Assembly: GCA_029946065.1 (NCBI GenBank)
Contig: JAQSDU010000019.1
Coordinates: forward strand, 1-64,000
Source: Flavobacterium sp.
GTDB taxonomy: Bacteria; Bacteroidota; Bacteroidia; Flavobacteriales; Flavobacteriaceae
Reading direction: 5' to 3'
Length of the DNA: 64,000 bases
Part shown: in pieces, positions 26,178 to 33,987 of the stretch
Numbering within the stretch: the first letter of the stretch is position 1
Layout: every line of letters starts with the position of its first letter
The notes under the pieces: generated by a model
What the model was told of the DNA's origin: nothing
Databases searched by the model: none
What the model saw: only the letters and a program-made list of their open reading frames with translations
Position numbers and translations under genes: made by a program

Positions 26178-28154
26178 TTAAAGACCCTTATAATCATCTA
26201 AAAACCGACTGATTTTTTCACGGGATTGACGATTAAAATTATATGTATTATATAGGTCATTGCGTAAACTCTTCCAACTCAAAATTTCTTCATGGTTTTG
26301 ATTGATCAAACTTGGTCGCTTTGACAAAATGTTATAAAGATTGCCTCCTATATTAGAAAATAAGACCGTACTAAGTGGCGCAATGGCTCCATAATTGATT
26401 TGCGTAATTTCTTGATTCAGTATTTCCAAAATACATCTTCTCATGAATCCAAAGCGCTCTCCGAGCTGGAATGAGTCAAATTGTTGGGGTATATAATCAT
26501 GTTCCCAGCTTATAGACATAAGACATTCTTGTAGATATTGAGTGTTCTGACGTATCAGTTCAAAATAACCGGAGCCAAGTTCGGTAAATTGCAGTGTATT
26601 TTCGCACTTTGTCATGTCTTCGTGAGATTCGTAAAAAGATTTGTCATCAGACCATAATAGTGGTCTTTGCACCGTCAAGAGATAATTTACGGTATCAATA
26701 AAGTCTTCCATTCGACAATCCTTTCTGTTTTTGAAACTAGAAGAAATTTTCTCCCAGATATATCGCATTTCAAATTCTTTAATATCTTGAGCTTTTTTCG
26801 AGTAATTGAGTATAAGGTATGGCAAAATATTAAAATCGCTATAATTATTAAGGCATAGTACATTGGCAATATTACCTTCCCCAGGATTGTCAAAAAGATA
26901 ATTAGGCGATTTATATGCCATGAATGCTTTAATAGCCTGATCTGGATAAAAATCGTGATTACTATAGTCAATAATATTATTGACAAAGAACCTTTTCGAA
27001 ATTGTTAGTGCTACACGAGAACTTCTACCAACAATTTTTGTAAAAAATCGCGAGAATGAATTATCTTCTTCAAGCATTTGCTGATAAGTTTTAAGTCTCT
27101 TAAGCAAATGTTCTGCGAATGATTTATCATTTAATTCAAGATCTGAACTTGAAACATGATCTGCGAGGTAAGCCTTAATTCGTGCTATCACGACCTTTCT
27201 AGGTTCTACACCATGATGGTGGATATATCCATAAGAATATGCCGCATGGTGGTGGATGTCACGTTGTATATCACGAATTGTTCTTTTAAAAGTTGCTCGT
27301 CTCAGTGGAATGAAACATTTTACTTTTGCTATGGTATTATATTTAAAAATATTGCGAAGGATTTTTCGTTGTGCAAAAGGTGTTAGTACATCAATATTGT
27401 CGAAGACTAATAACACTGTATTACCTGTCATTTCATGCTGAAACCAATAAACGATTTTCATGAGTGCACTTACTTTGTTTTGGCAATGTTCGAGATAGCT
27501 AAAAAAAGCTTGTCTTTTCTGATCCGGGTTGAGTATATTATGTCGCCAATTTAATTCTTTACATGCGTCGAAAGCTCTAAAATCACTATAATGTTCCCGC
27601 TTATCCCTTAAATGGATTGTATTACAAAATTGGTTAATAGCATCTTCATTATCTTCAAAATATTCTTCAATTTTTATAGCTAACTTATTATAAATTTCGG
27701 CGTTAAATTGAGTTATCACATCGTCATCATTATCCCCATAGTGTCCATTAAAATCAAATTCGAGAGTAATGATAAAATCGCCTTTTTTGCTACGTGCTTC
27801 GATTATAGAATTAGTAATGTATGTGCAGGTAGAAGTTTTGCCTGTACCCATCCCACCTGCGATGACATAATTATTGTATTTGCCGTTGAGCATGAGATGC
27901 GCTACGATGTTTTCGTATGAGTGGGTATTGCTTTCCACATTAACATCATAATTCTCTTCTGCCGCCTGCCTTTCGGTAAAAGGTGTGAAAGTTTTAATTT
28001 CATCTAACAAATAATCCCCAATTAGAATGTAGCCTTGGGTAACGGAGGCTTCTGTGTGAAAAATATCATCTGCTAAAGGTAAAATGACAGCATTATACCA
28101 TGTGTTTTTGTCGAGGTAAAATAACCTCGGATTTAGGGTTACTTTTGATTTCAT
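26178..28154 (-). CDS. P-loop ATPase of a two-gene membrane-linked operon
   Basis: This 658-aa protein has Walker A GGMGTGKTS (100-108) and Walker B VLLVFDNIDVL (about 241-251). It belongs to the broad STAND/KAP-like class of P-loop NTPases with a helical C-terminal part. No transmembrane segment is seen. The ATG overlaps the stop of a small two-span membrane protein by 4 bases (ATGA), so the two are coupled. The pairing suggests an ATPase docked at the membrane by its partner, an arrangement seen in several defence systems that damage the membrane. No effector nuclease or NADase motif is visible. The specific family is not recognised. Confidence 0.65.
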   Translation of the reverse strand: MKSKVTLNPRLFYLDKNTWYNAVILPLADDIFHTEASVTQGYILIGDYLLDEIKTFTPFTERQAAEENYDVNVESNTHSYENIVAHLMLNGKYNNYVIAGGMGTGKTSTCTYITNSIIEARSKKGDFIITLEFDFNGHYGDNDDDVITQFNAEIYNKLAIKIEEYFEDNEDAINQFCNTIHLRDKREHYSDFRAFDACKELNWRHNILNPDQKRQAFFSYLEHCQNKVSALMKIVYWFQHEMTGNTVLLVFDNIDVLTPFAQRKILRNIFKYNTIAKVKCFIPLRRATFKRTIRDIQRDIHHHAAYSYGYIHHHGVEPRKVVIARIKAYLADHVSSSDLELNDKSFAEHLLKRLKTYQQMLEEDNSFSRFFTKIVGRSSRVALTISKRFFVNNIIDYSNHDFYPDQAIKAFMAYKSPNYLFDNPGEGNIANVLCLNNYSDFNILPYLILNYSKKAQDIKEFEMRYIWEKISSSFKNRKDCRMEDFIDTVNYLLTVQRPLLWSDDKSFYESHEDMTKCENTLQFTELGSGYFELIRQNTQYLQECLMSISWEHDYIPQQFDSFQLGERFGFMRRCILEILNQEITQINYGAIAPLSTVLFSNIGGNLYNILSKRPSLINQNHEEILSWKSLRNDLYNTYNFNRQSREKISRFLDDYKGL

Positions 28155-28720
28155 AAGTTGTCTTCAAGGTATTGATTAATATTCTGAAAATAACTGCGAC
28201 AGTAGTCTAACGACGTCTTTTCAGGTTGGGTTTGCTTCGCAAGATTATTCAATTTTTCAAAAATGGTATGATAAGAACTAAGTTGCTGCTTATCCTCAAC
28301 ATCGTATTTGAATTCTTCTGTCTGAATAATAGTTTCAAGTAAATTTTTAGCCATCACATTTTGTCCCAAGACTTTAAATTGATCATGTTGGCCTTCGGAA
28401 AGCTGTGCTAAAATTGATTCCATCACTTTCTTAAACCGGTCAAACTGAAGTTTTGTTTTATGTTTGGCCCTATTGCGTTCTACCTTAAAAGTTAAATAAT
28501 TAGCAATTATGAAGATTGCAGAAAGTGACAGCACTGCTTTTGCCCACTCCTCACATACTTTTGGTATGTCAATTGCTACTTTATCGGAAAAAATACAGGT
28601 TGGGAAAAAAGCAGCAAGACCTGCAAAAATTAAAAAAAGCAAACTATTTATTAACCAATCTTCCCCAAAAGTACTTTTAAAAAAATGCGTGTTATTATTA
28701 TTTGGTATTTTTTGACTCAT
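28151..28720 (-). CDS. small two-span membrane protein coupled to the P-loop ATPase
   Basis: This 189-aa protein has two hydrophobic helices (about 20-41, LLFLIFAGLAAFFP, and about 60-77, AVLSLSAIFIIANYL). A cytoplasmic helical tail with charged and amphipathic segments follows. There is no signal peptide. It overlaps the ATPase gene by 4 bases and comes first in the operon. It may be a membrane effector or an anchor for the ATPase. No domain is recognised. Confidence 0.65.
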   Translation of the reverse strand: MSQKIPNNNNTHFFKSTFGEDWLINSLLFLIFAGLAAFFPTCIFSDKVAIDIPKVCEEWAKAVLSLSAIFIIANYLTFKVERNRAKHKTKLQFDRFKKVMESILAQLSEGQHDQFKVLGQNVMAKNLLETIIQTEEFKYDVEDKQQLSSYHTIFEKLNNLAKQTQPEKTSLDYCRSYFQNINQYLEDNL

Positions 28721-28866
28721 GCATTAAGGTTTAGTAATTATTGAATTCAAATAGGCAAAATATAGACTTAATATTGTGTTCAAATGGGTTATCCTTAATT
28801 AAGAACTCCAAATGGGATTAAACTTTAATTTAAGTTTCCTGCACACATTTGCTATACTTACTATTG

Positions 28867-29565
28867 CTATTTCTTATTATAAACCGGAGGTGTGACCTCT
28901 TCCGTATCAATATACATTCTTCCATAAAATCTAATGTAGCTTTTTGTCCATTTGTGAAATTCTGCCGCTTCGCCCGGCATATCACACTTTCTTTCAGAAG
29001 CGAACACCGTATGATGTGGACTCCACACAACAACGCCTTTTTTGCCTGTTATTTTTCTCCAGTGACGGCCTAAATTGACTACATAATCGCCCGTCCCTAA
29101 TAAGTCTACTCCGTCGTATACTGTAAAACTAACATCCGAGATGTAGGCAAGGTCATCTTTGTAGTTCCCTTTTGATAATTGAGGTAAGATAATATGTAAA
29201 CGTTTTGCCATTATGGCATAGCAAACAACTGAAGTGTCAACGATGCTCTTTAAATATGGTGTAGTTGCATTTGTTGTGTTTACACGGAATTGTTTTGCCG
29301 CTAAATCTAATTCAACTTTTGTAATTGATACCTCATCTTTATTTTTTAAGGTGTATATGTTTGTGTCAGCGTCTAAAGCCTTGACCGAGTAAATACTTTT
29401 AAGTCCAAATGCATTTAAATTTGCTTTTATCAATGCTATAGATGCGCAGTTATTTGCGGTGTCCTGAACGTAGGCACGGAAAAGATCGTCTGCCGGAACT
29501 CCCTGACTGAGGCATTTGATCGAGATTAAAAAGAAAATACTGATGTAGATGAATTTGTTTTTCAT
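28867..29565 (-). CDS. secreted protein, possible papain-like cysteine peptidase
   Basis: This 232-aa protein begins with a signal peptide (MKNKFIYISIFFLISIKCLSQ). It then has NNCASIALIKANLNAFG, a Cys at the start of a helix as in papain/calpain-type peptidases. A later SPHHTVFAS could supply the active-site His. The assignment is only suggestive, and it could be a non-enzymatic secreted protein. It stands alone, is preceded by copy 3 of the promoter-leader-hairpin element, and has no operon partner. Confidence 0.45.
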   Translation of the reverse strand: MKNKFIYISIFFLISIKCLSQGVPADDLFRAYVQDTANNCASIALIKANLNAFGLKSIYSVKALDADTNIYTLKNKDEVSITKVELDLAAKQFRVNTTNATTPYLKSIVDTSVVCYAIMAKRLHIILPQLSKGNYKDDLAYISDVSFTVYDGVDLLGTGDYVVNLGRHWRKITGKKGVVVWSPHHTVFASERKCDMPGEAAEFHKWTKSYIRFYGRMYIDTEEVTPPVYNKK

Positions 29566-29588
29566 GGTAATAGCATTTAGTGATTAAT

Positions 29589-29677
29589 AAAAAACCCGAT
29601 AACTCCCGGTTCAGTACGAACCAGGAATTATCGGGGGTTATGTAAGACGAATGTAATTAAATTTTTAGGTTGTGCAA
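29589..29677 (-). promoter_or_regulatory. promoter-leader-hairpin element, copy 3
   Basis: On the minus strand: -33 TTG (29675-29677), 19 bases, the -7-like box TACATTCG (29648-29655), 4 bases, acataaccccc, then a hairpin. Its outer arms are 29595-29606 and 29624-29635, with a single c/a mismatch at the ninth pair. The inner stem is ggttc-agtac-gaacc, and six T follow (29589-29594). The 232-aa gene starts 23 bases downstream. Confidence 0.72.
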
Positions 29678-30095
29678 TATTGAGTCACTAAAATGTTAAA
29701 TTATTCGACAAATGACAATTAATAAGTGTTTATCCCCCACTTTTCGTTATTTGAATCAATAGTTATATTTTTTTTAGAGTATTAATTCCCGAATGGCAAC
29801 GCACACTCTCAAATTCACCACCCACTTTCCCAAAAAAACATTTTACTTTCGCCTTTGAATTTCATGACGTTCATGTCGGGAAAAACAGCGACTTTAAAAA
29901 ACTGGAAGTAAATGTTTATATCATTTACATTCATAAAATAGCCCAATCTACTCGTTCTTTTTCTCCAATCCTGCCTTAAAAAATGATTCCGTAGCTAAGG
30001 CTATGCAATGATTTTTTGCGTTGTCTTGAAAAAAAATAACTTCGCATCTTTAGACTATTTTATAAATGTAAATGGTGTTAATTAAAATTATTGCA
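29678..30095. other. AT-rich intergenic stretch, nothing recognised
   Basis: Between the divergent leader element and the 83-aa secreted protein I see no open frame of note, no RNA gene and no clear hairpin. A weak AT-rich promoter region for the downstream gene is likely. Confidence 0.5.
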
Positions 30096-30347
30096 ATGCG
30101 GAAAATTTATGTGACTGCGTGTTTGTTTATGACGCTTTTGATTTTTGGAAAGACGTGTACCTATGGATGTTCGCCGTTTCCGAATTTTTATTTAACGGCT
30201 ACTTATACTATTGGCCGCGATGAAGAGTGCCTGACTTTGAGTATTCCGCGGCATACGAAAGTGAAATATGTCCTGGTGATGGGGGCCGGGGAGAAGGCGA
30301 CCGTTATTGATCGGGGGGAATGTGATGAAAGTGAATTGGATTGCTAA
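30096..30347 (+). CDS. small secreted cysteine-containing protein, unknown
   Basis: An 83-aa protein from the ATG at 30096 (MRKIYVTACLFMTLLIFG), which gives a clean signal peptide; an ATG 24 bases earlier adds only a few residues. The mature part has several cysteines (TCTYGC, DEEC, GEC, LDC). About 70 bases before its stop another plus frame opens protein-like (GNVMKVNWIANGYSTIIFTF) and ends at 30408. A frameshift near 30290 may therefore have shortened a longer protein. A lipoprotein gene follows after 79 bases. The family is not recognised. Confidence 0.45.
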   Translation: MRKIYVTACLFMTLLIFGKTCTYGCSPFPNFYLTATYTIGRDEECLTLSIPRHTKVKYVLVMGAGEKATVIDRGECDESELDC

Positions 30348-30426
30348 TGGGTATTCCACAATTATCTTCACCTTTAATGTGCCTACATCAAGTGGTAAAA
30401 ATAAATAAACCAATAACTTATAAATT

Positions 30427-31047
30427 ATGAAGAAAGTATTTCAAGTATCAGCCTTGTTGCTGGCTATGACAGGCTGCGTAAAAAATGAAGGACCCCGAGA
30501 AGTCAAAGGACTGAAAATCCCCATTCAAACGGTTAAGCGAATTTCTGTTTCCGGTTATAAAGGACAACTTCCTTATATCAACGGTGCAGACATGCAAGCC
30601 TTGACTCGTTATAACGCTGAGCACAATTGGGAAGAAAAGATTTCGGACACTTTAGTAGACTGGGAAGATTTGGATCGTGAGTACCGTAATACGTTGCCAA
30701 GAGAGGTGCGGCAGCAGTTTGCATTTGATATCCTGGTTGCAAAGGATTTAATAGGATTGGCGAAAGCGGCGCCAGAAGGCAAAGTATACCAGGAGAAAAT
30801 TAAAAAATATGTTACGGTTTTAACTGCTGAGCATTATGTAGATTTCTGCGTGTTATATGAGGCGATCAGTGCTGTGGAGGATACTGATTACCGGCGCGAT
30901 AGCGCGGCGACGATTATTTCTTATAGCGCGACTGACGTTTTTCATCTGCAGGCTTTAAACAATCCGGATCTAGCGAATAGCGCTTACAAGATAAAGATTG
31001 AGGAGAATTACGGGTATTTGGAGAAGATCAGGACAATGGCGGAATGA
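30427..31047 (+). CDS. lipoprotein of unknown function
   Basis: This 206-aa protein has a lipoprotein signal (MKKVFQVSALLLAMTGC, lipobox Cys17). The mature sequence is soluble and helix-rich, with no recognised motif. It is likely anchored in the outer or inner membrane, facing the periplasm. It follows a small secreted protein on the same strand and may be co-transcribed with it. Confidence 0.6.
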   Translation: MKKVFQVSALLLAMTGCVKNEGPREVKGLKIPIQTVKRISVSGYKGQLPYINGADMQALTRYNAEHNWEEKISDTLVDWEDLDREYRNTLPREVRQQFAFDILVAKDLIGLAKAAPEGKVYQEKIKKYVTVLTAEHYVDFCVLYEAISAVEDTDYRRDSAATIISYSATDVFHLQALNNPDLANSAYKIKIEENYGYLEKIRTMAE

Positions 31048-31124
31048 TGGGGTTTTTCCTGAAGCGCGTTAGGCAAAGCACTAATAACTGCATTTTAAAG
31101 ATTTATATTTTTACTTATTGGTTT

Positions 31125-31147
31125 GAAAAACAGGTATTTATACGTGT
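31125..31147 (+). promoter_or_regulatory. shared upstream motif, copy 1
   Basis: The 19-base word aaaaacaggtatttatacg differs by one base from a word upstream of the TPR-AraC gene (33875-33893). It lies about 100 bases before the metallo-beta-lactamase-fold gene. It is a candidate operator for a common regulator. Confidence 0.35.
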
Positions 31148-31249
31148 ATCTTGATTATATATAAGTAGTATATTTACTACACCAAGTTAATTGGCTGTAT
31201 GTAAGCCATATGGCAATTAGCCCAGAAGTATCACTTAAATCCAATCATT

Positions 31250-32362
31250 ATGAAAAAAATCCTCAACCCAGTTACGATTGCCCTCTGTAAGGCCGTCAAA
31301 TTCAGGCTAAGTTTTACGTTTGCCTTGCTTTTATTTACCTGTGGTATTTTTGCGCAGGGACTACCCGATAATGAAATGCGAACCCATTATATTGATGTAG
31401 GTCAGGGCAATGCGACCCTGCTTGAATTTTCATGCGGTGCCATATTGATAGACGCCGGAGCGGAAGGTCCCTATACGCAAGCAGCGTTAATAAGGTACAT
31501 TGAGCGTTTTTTTAACAGAAGGACAGACCTGAATAAAACACTGAACCTTGTTATCGTCACCTATGCGCACGAAGACCACAATGCAGGCTTAAAAGATGTG
31601 TTTACTAAGTTCAAGGTGCTGAATTATATCGATAACGGTCTGCGCAAAGGCTCGGGCAAAATGAACCAAAAATGGGCACAGGACAATGCGACTTCCATGG
31701 GAATCGCTTATGCCAGCTATTCGTATGACCAGGCAATTGCAGTGCCCTGGAAAAAAGGGATAACCGATGCCATCATCGATCCCGTAAACTGCAACGGAAC
31801 CAATCCCGAAATTTCAATCTTGTCAGGGCGGTTTATAGCGGTGCCAGCGGGTATGACGAGAGCAGCACTGGACGACAATGGCAACCTGCACAGTTTAGTG
31901 GTAAAGGTGAAATTTGGCGACAGCTCCTTTCTTTTTACCGGCGACCTTGAAGATAAGGCGATGAACCAAGTCGCCAATTTTTACTCAGGAACCAGGATGC
32001 TGGACTGCGATATCTGGGAAGTCAGCCACCACGGTTCTTATAACGGAACGACCACCACTTGGCTCAATGCAGTGACCCCGAAATGCGCATTCATTTCTTG
32101 CGGAAAATGGGACAGCGGAAAAGTAGGCGCGAGGGATAACTACAATACGTATGGCTACGGGCATCCAAGAATCCAAGCACTCGACATGCTGCAACAGGCC
32201 ATCACAGAAAAACGCAGCCCATTGGACAGTATAGTGGCTTTCTATGGTATTAAAGAGAAGCATAAAAATTATAAGGTCACCCAAAATGTCTATTGCAGTG
32301 CTTGGGATTGTACTGTTGTGATGCGGGCGTTTAAGAATGGTACTTATAGCATGGTAGATTGA
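31250..32362 (+). CDS. secreted metallo-beta-lactamase-fold hydrolase (ComEC-like)
   Basis: This 370-aa protein has a signal peptide ending near IFAQ, then DVGQGNATLLEF and GAILIDAGAEG. The metal-binding YAHEDHNAG follows, and later FTGDLE and SHHGSYNGT. These are the motifs of the ComEC/Rec2 soluble hydrolase domain. In ComEC such a domain degrades one strand of incoming DNA; stand-alone secreted forms probably act on nucleic acids or other phosphodiesters outside the cytoplasm. No channel domain is present. It is a single gene. The upstream word shared with the TPR-AraC regulator suggests common control. Confidence 0.82.
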   Translation: MKKILNPVTIALCKAVKFRLSFTFALLLFTCGIFAQGLPDNEMRTHYIDVGQGNATLLEFSCGAILIDAGAEGPYTQAALIRYIERFFNRRTDLNKTLNLVIVTYAHEDHNAGLKDVFTKFKVLNYIDNGLRKGSGKMNQKWAQDNATSMGIAYASYSYDQAIAVPWKKGITDAIIDPVNCNGTNPEISILSGRFIAVPAGMTRAALDDNGNLHSLVVKVKFGDSSFLFTGDLEDKAMNQVANFYSGTRMLDCDIWEVSHHGSYNGTTTTWLNAVTPKCAFISCGKWDSGKVGARDNYNTYGYGHPRIQALDMLQQAITEKRSPLDSIVAFYGIKEKHKNYKVTQNVYCSAWDCTVVMRAFKNGTYSMVD

Positions 32363-32561
32363 TTTTACTTAGGTTGCTCATTCGAAACAATTATTCATCC
32401 TAACAATCTACAATAATCAAGGTTGTAATTCGTACTCCAGGTGTTTACATCGAATAAAACAATCTTTTTACCAATTTCCCAAGCGGTAGTTATTAAGAAA
32501 GAGCGCATTGCAGATTTTGAGTTTTATATTTTTGGAGGGTATTGCAAAATAGCTCATACAG

Positions 32562-32840
32562 CTACAACCACACCTCACTCCCTTTCAACGGGTGAAACGA
32601 CGGCATATACTTTATATATCCGCCAGCGTGCAATGCTTTTAAGCCCCGATGGTACGTCACTTTTGATTTGGTCTTGCTCGTTCGCATGAGCTCTTCCCTA
32701 TCGATACTCACGGGGTTGTTAAAGTTATTATCGCTCCAACATTTCAACAGTGCCACATAGAGGCAAATGTGCGACGGATTGATCTTGCTGTCATTTTCGG
32801 CTTTTTGGATAAAGCCTGTAAGTTTTCTGAAGTAGGTCAC
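32562..32840 (-). CDS. small winged-helix-like Bacteroidota protein
   Basis: This 92-aa protein (MTYFRKLTGFIQKAENDSKINPSHICLYVALLKCW...) resembles a family common in Bacteroidota, often near mobile or conjugative elements, with an HTH-like RTSKTKSKVTYHRGLKALHAG segment. Family members are usually longer and continue after GSEVWL, where this copy has a TAG stop. It may therefore be 3'-truncated. It probably binds DNA; its role is unknown. Confidence 0.5.
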   Translation of the reverse strand: MTYFRKLTGFIQKAENDSKINPSHICLYVALLKCWSDNNFNNPVSIDREELMRTSKTKSKVTYHRGLKALHAGGYIKYMPSFHPLKGSEVWL

Positions 32841-32871
32841 AATGAAAGTTTTAAGTTAAACATTATAATAG

Positions 32872-32901
32872 AAGCCGCTGCAACAACTCTTGCAGCGGCT
32901 T
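32872..32901 (-). terminator. terminator of the 243-aa lipoprotein gene
   Basis: A 12-bp perfect GC-rich hairpin (arms 32872-32883 and 32890-32901, 6-base loop) sits 14 bases after the lipoprotein stop on the minus strand. The downstream T content is modest. Confidence 0.6.
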
Positions 32902-32914
32902 TGTTTGTAGTTGT

Positions 32915-33646
32915 TTACCTGTTGTCTGCTATCCCGAAAGCAACTGATTCGGTCACGGCGGTCGCCATCCCGGTGCCTGCACCATCGAGCGCAGCCACAA
33001 TATGGCCTATAGAAATATCCCAATCGCGGTCGCGGGGCTTGCGCCTGTGGGTGTCGGCAAAGTAAAATGCGTAGCGCGCGACGGAAGCTGTTGTAAGCAA
33101 TATTTCAGACTCCCGGGTGTTGAGGCCGCTATTGCCGATGACAGCGGCCTCATAGGCAATTGTATAATTGTAAACCGTATTGTAATCTTTTTGCTGATCT
33201 TTGAACCACATCAGCGTGATGATAAAATCTGCTACGCTTGCCTTGGCCTGTGTGCCAAGCGATGACGTTGCTATTACCGTTGCCATTGCTGCTACCGGAT
33301 TGTTGCGGAAATCGTCTATTTGTGTGGCAGAAGGGCTTTTGTAAGCTGCTGTTTTAATGGCAAGAAATTCGGGATTTGCATTTGCCAATGTTTTTACTTT
33401 ACCGATTATAGCAGCGGTTGAAAAAGCAGGGTTTTCATAGGGCAGGTATGCTTCGGAAATATCATAATATAGTTGCCCTGCAAGGTCGTAATCGTTGGCT
33501 TGGTTTTCCGGGAAGTTGCCTGTTTTCCTTTCCAACATTGAATTATTTATTTTTTCATACGTTTGGGGTGCGTTGGTTTTTTCGGAATCATTACTACAAG
33601 ACAATAGCATTGCTGATGCCATCAGGCATAGATAAATTTTTTTCAT
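32915..33646 (-). CDS. lipoprotein, unknown (243 aa)
   Basis: This 243-aa protein has a lipobox (MKKIYLCLMASAMLLSCSND, Cys17). The mature part is helix-rich and alanine-rich, ending AVTESVAFGIADNR, with no catalytic motif recognised. It is surface- or periplasm-anchored. A hairpin terminator follows. It is divergent from the TPR-AraC regulator, which could control it. Confidence 0.6.
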   Translation of the reverse strand: MKKIYLCLMASAMLLSCSNDSEKTNAPQTYEKINNSMLERKTGNFPENQANDYDLAGQLYYDISEAYLPYENPAFSTAAIIGKVKTLANANPEFLAIKTAAYKSPSATQIDDFRNNPVAAMATVIATSSLGTQAKASVADFIITLMWFKDQQKDYNTVYNYTIAYEAAVIGNSGLNTRESEILLTTASVARYAFYFADTHRRKPRDRDWDISIGHIVAALDGAGTGMATAVTESVAFGIADNR

Positions 33647-33987
33647 TTTAATTGTTTAAAAAATGTTACTGAGTACTTTGTTTCGTCAGTCCATTTCGCC
33701 CGGGAGATCTGAACGTTTGAATTAGCTGTGCCAATTCGGTTTTGAATTCAGGAGCAAAGCTATTGGCAGGCTATAAAAGGTGCAAACCGCCTGAAAGTCA
33801 TTTCCAGAATTACTATCGGATTTTAGCGTGCCATTCGCGAATTGCACACTACATTTTTAGACCGAAATGCCTATAAAAACAGGTATTTCTACGCATTTGT
33901 GTTGGGTTAACTTTAAATATATTTATCGCGCCACTCTTTTGCCCTCAGCAATAAGCGGCTATTATTGATGCTTACCCCTAATGCCTT
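33647..33987. promoter_or_regulatory. divergent intergenic region with shared motif, copy 2
   Basis: This 341-base gap between the 243-aa lipoprotein gene and the TPR-AraC gene holds aaaaacaggtatttctacg at 33875-33893. That is one mismatch in 19 from the word upstream of the metallo-beta-lactamase-fold gene. No RNA gene or other reading frame of note is seen. Confidence 0.35.
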
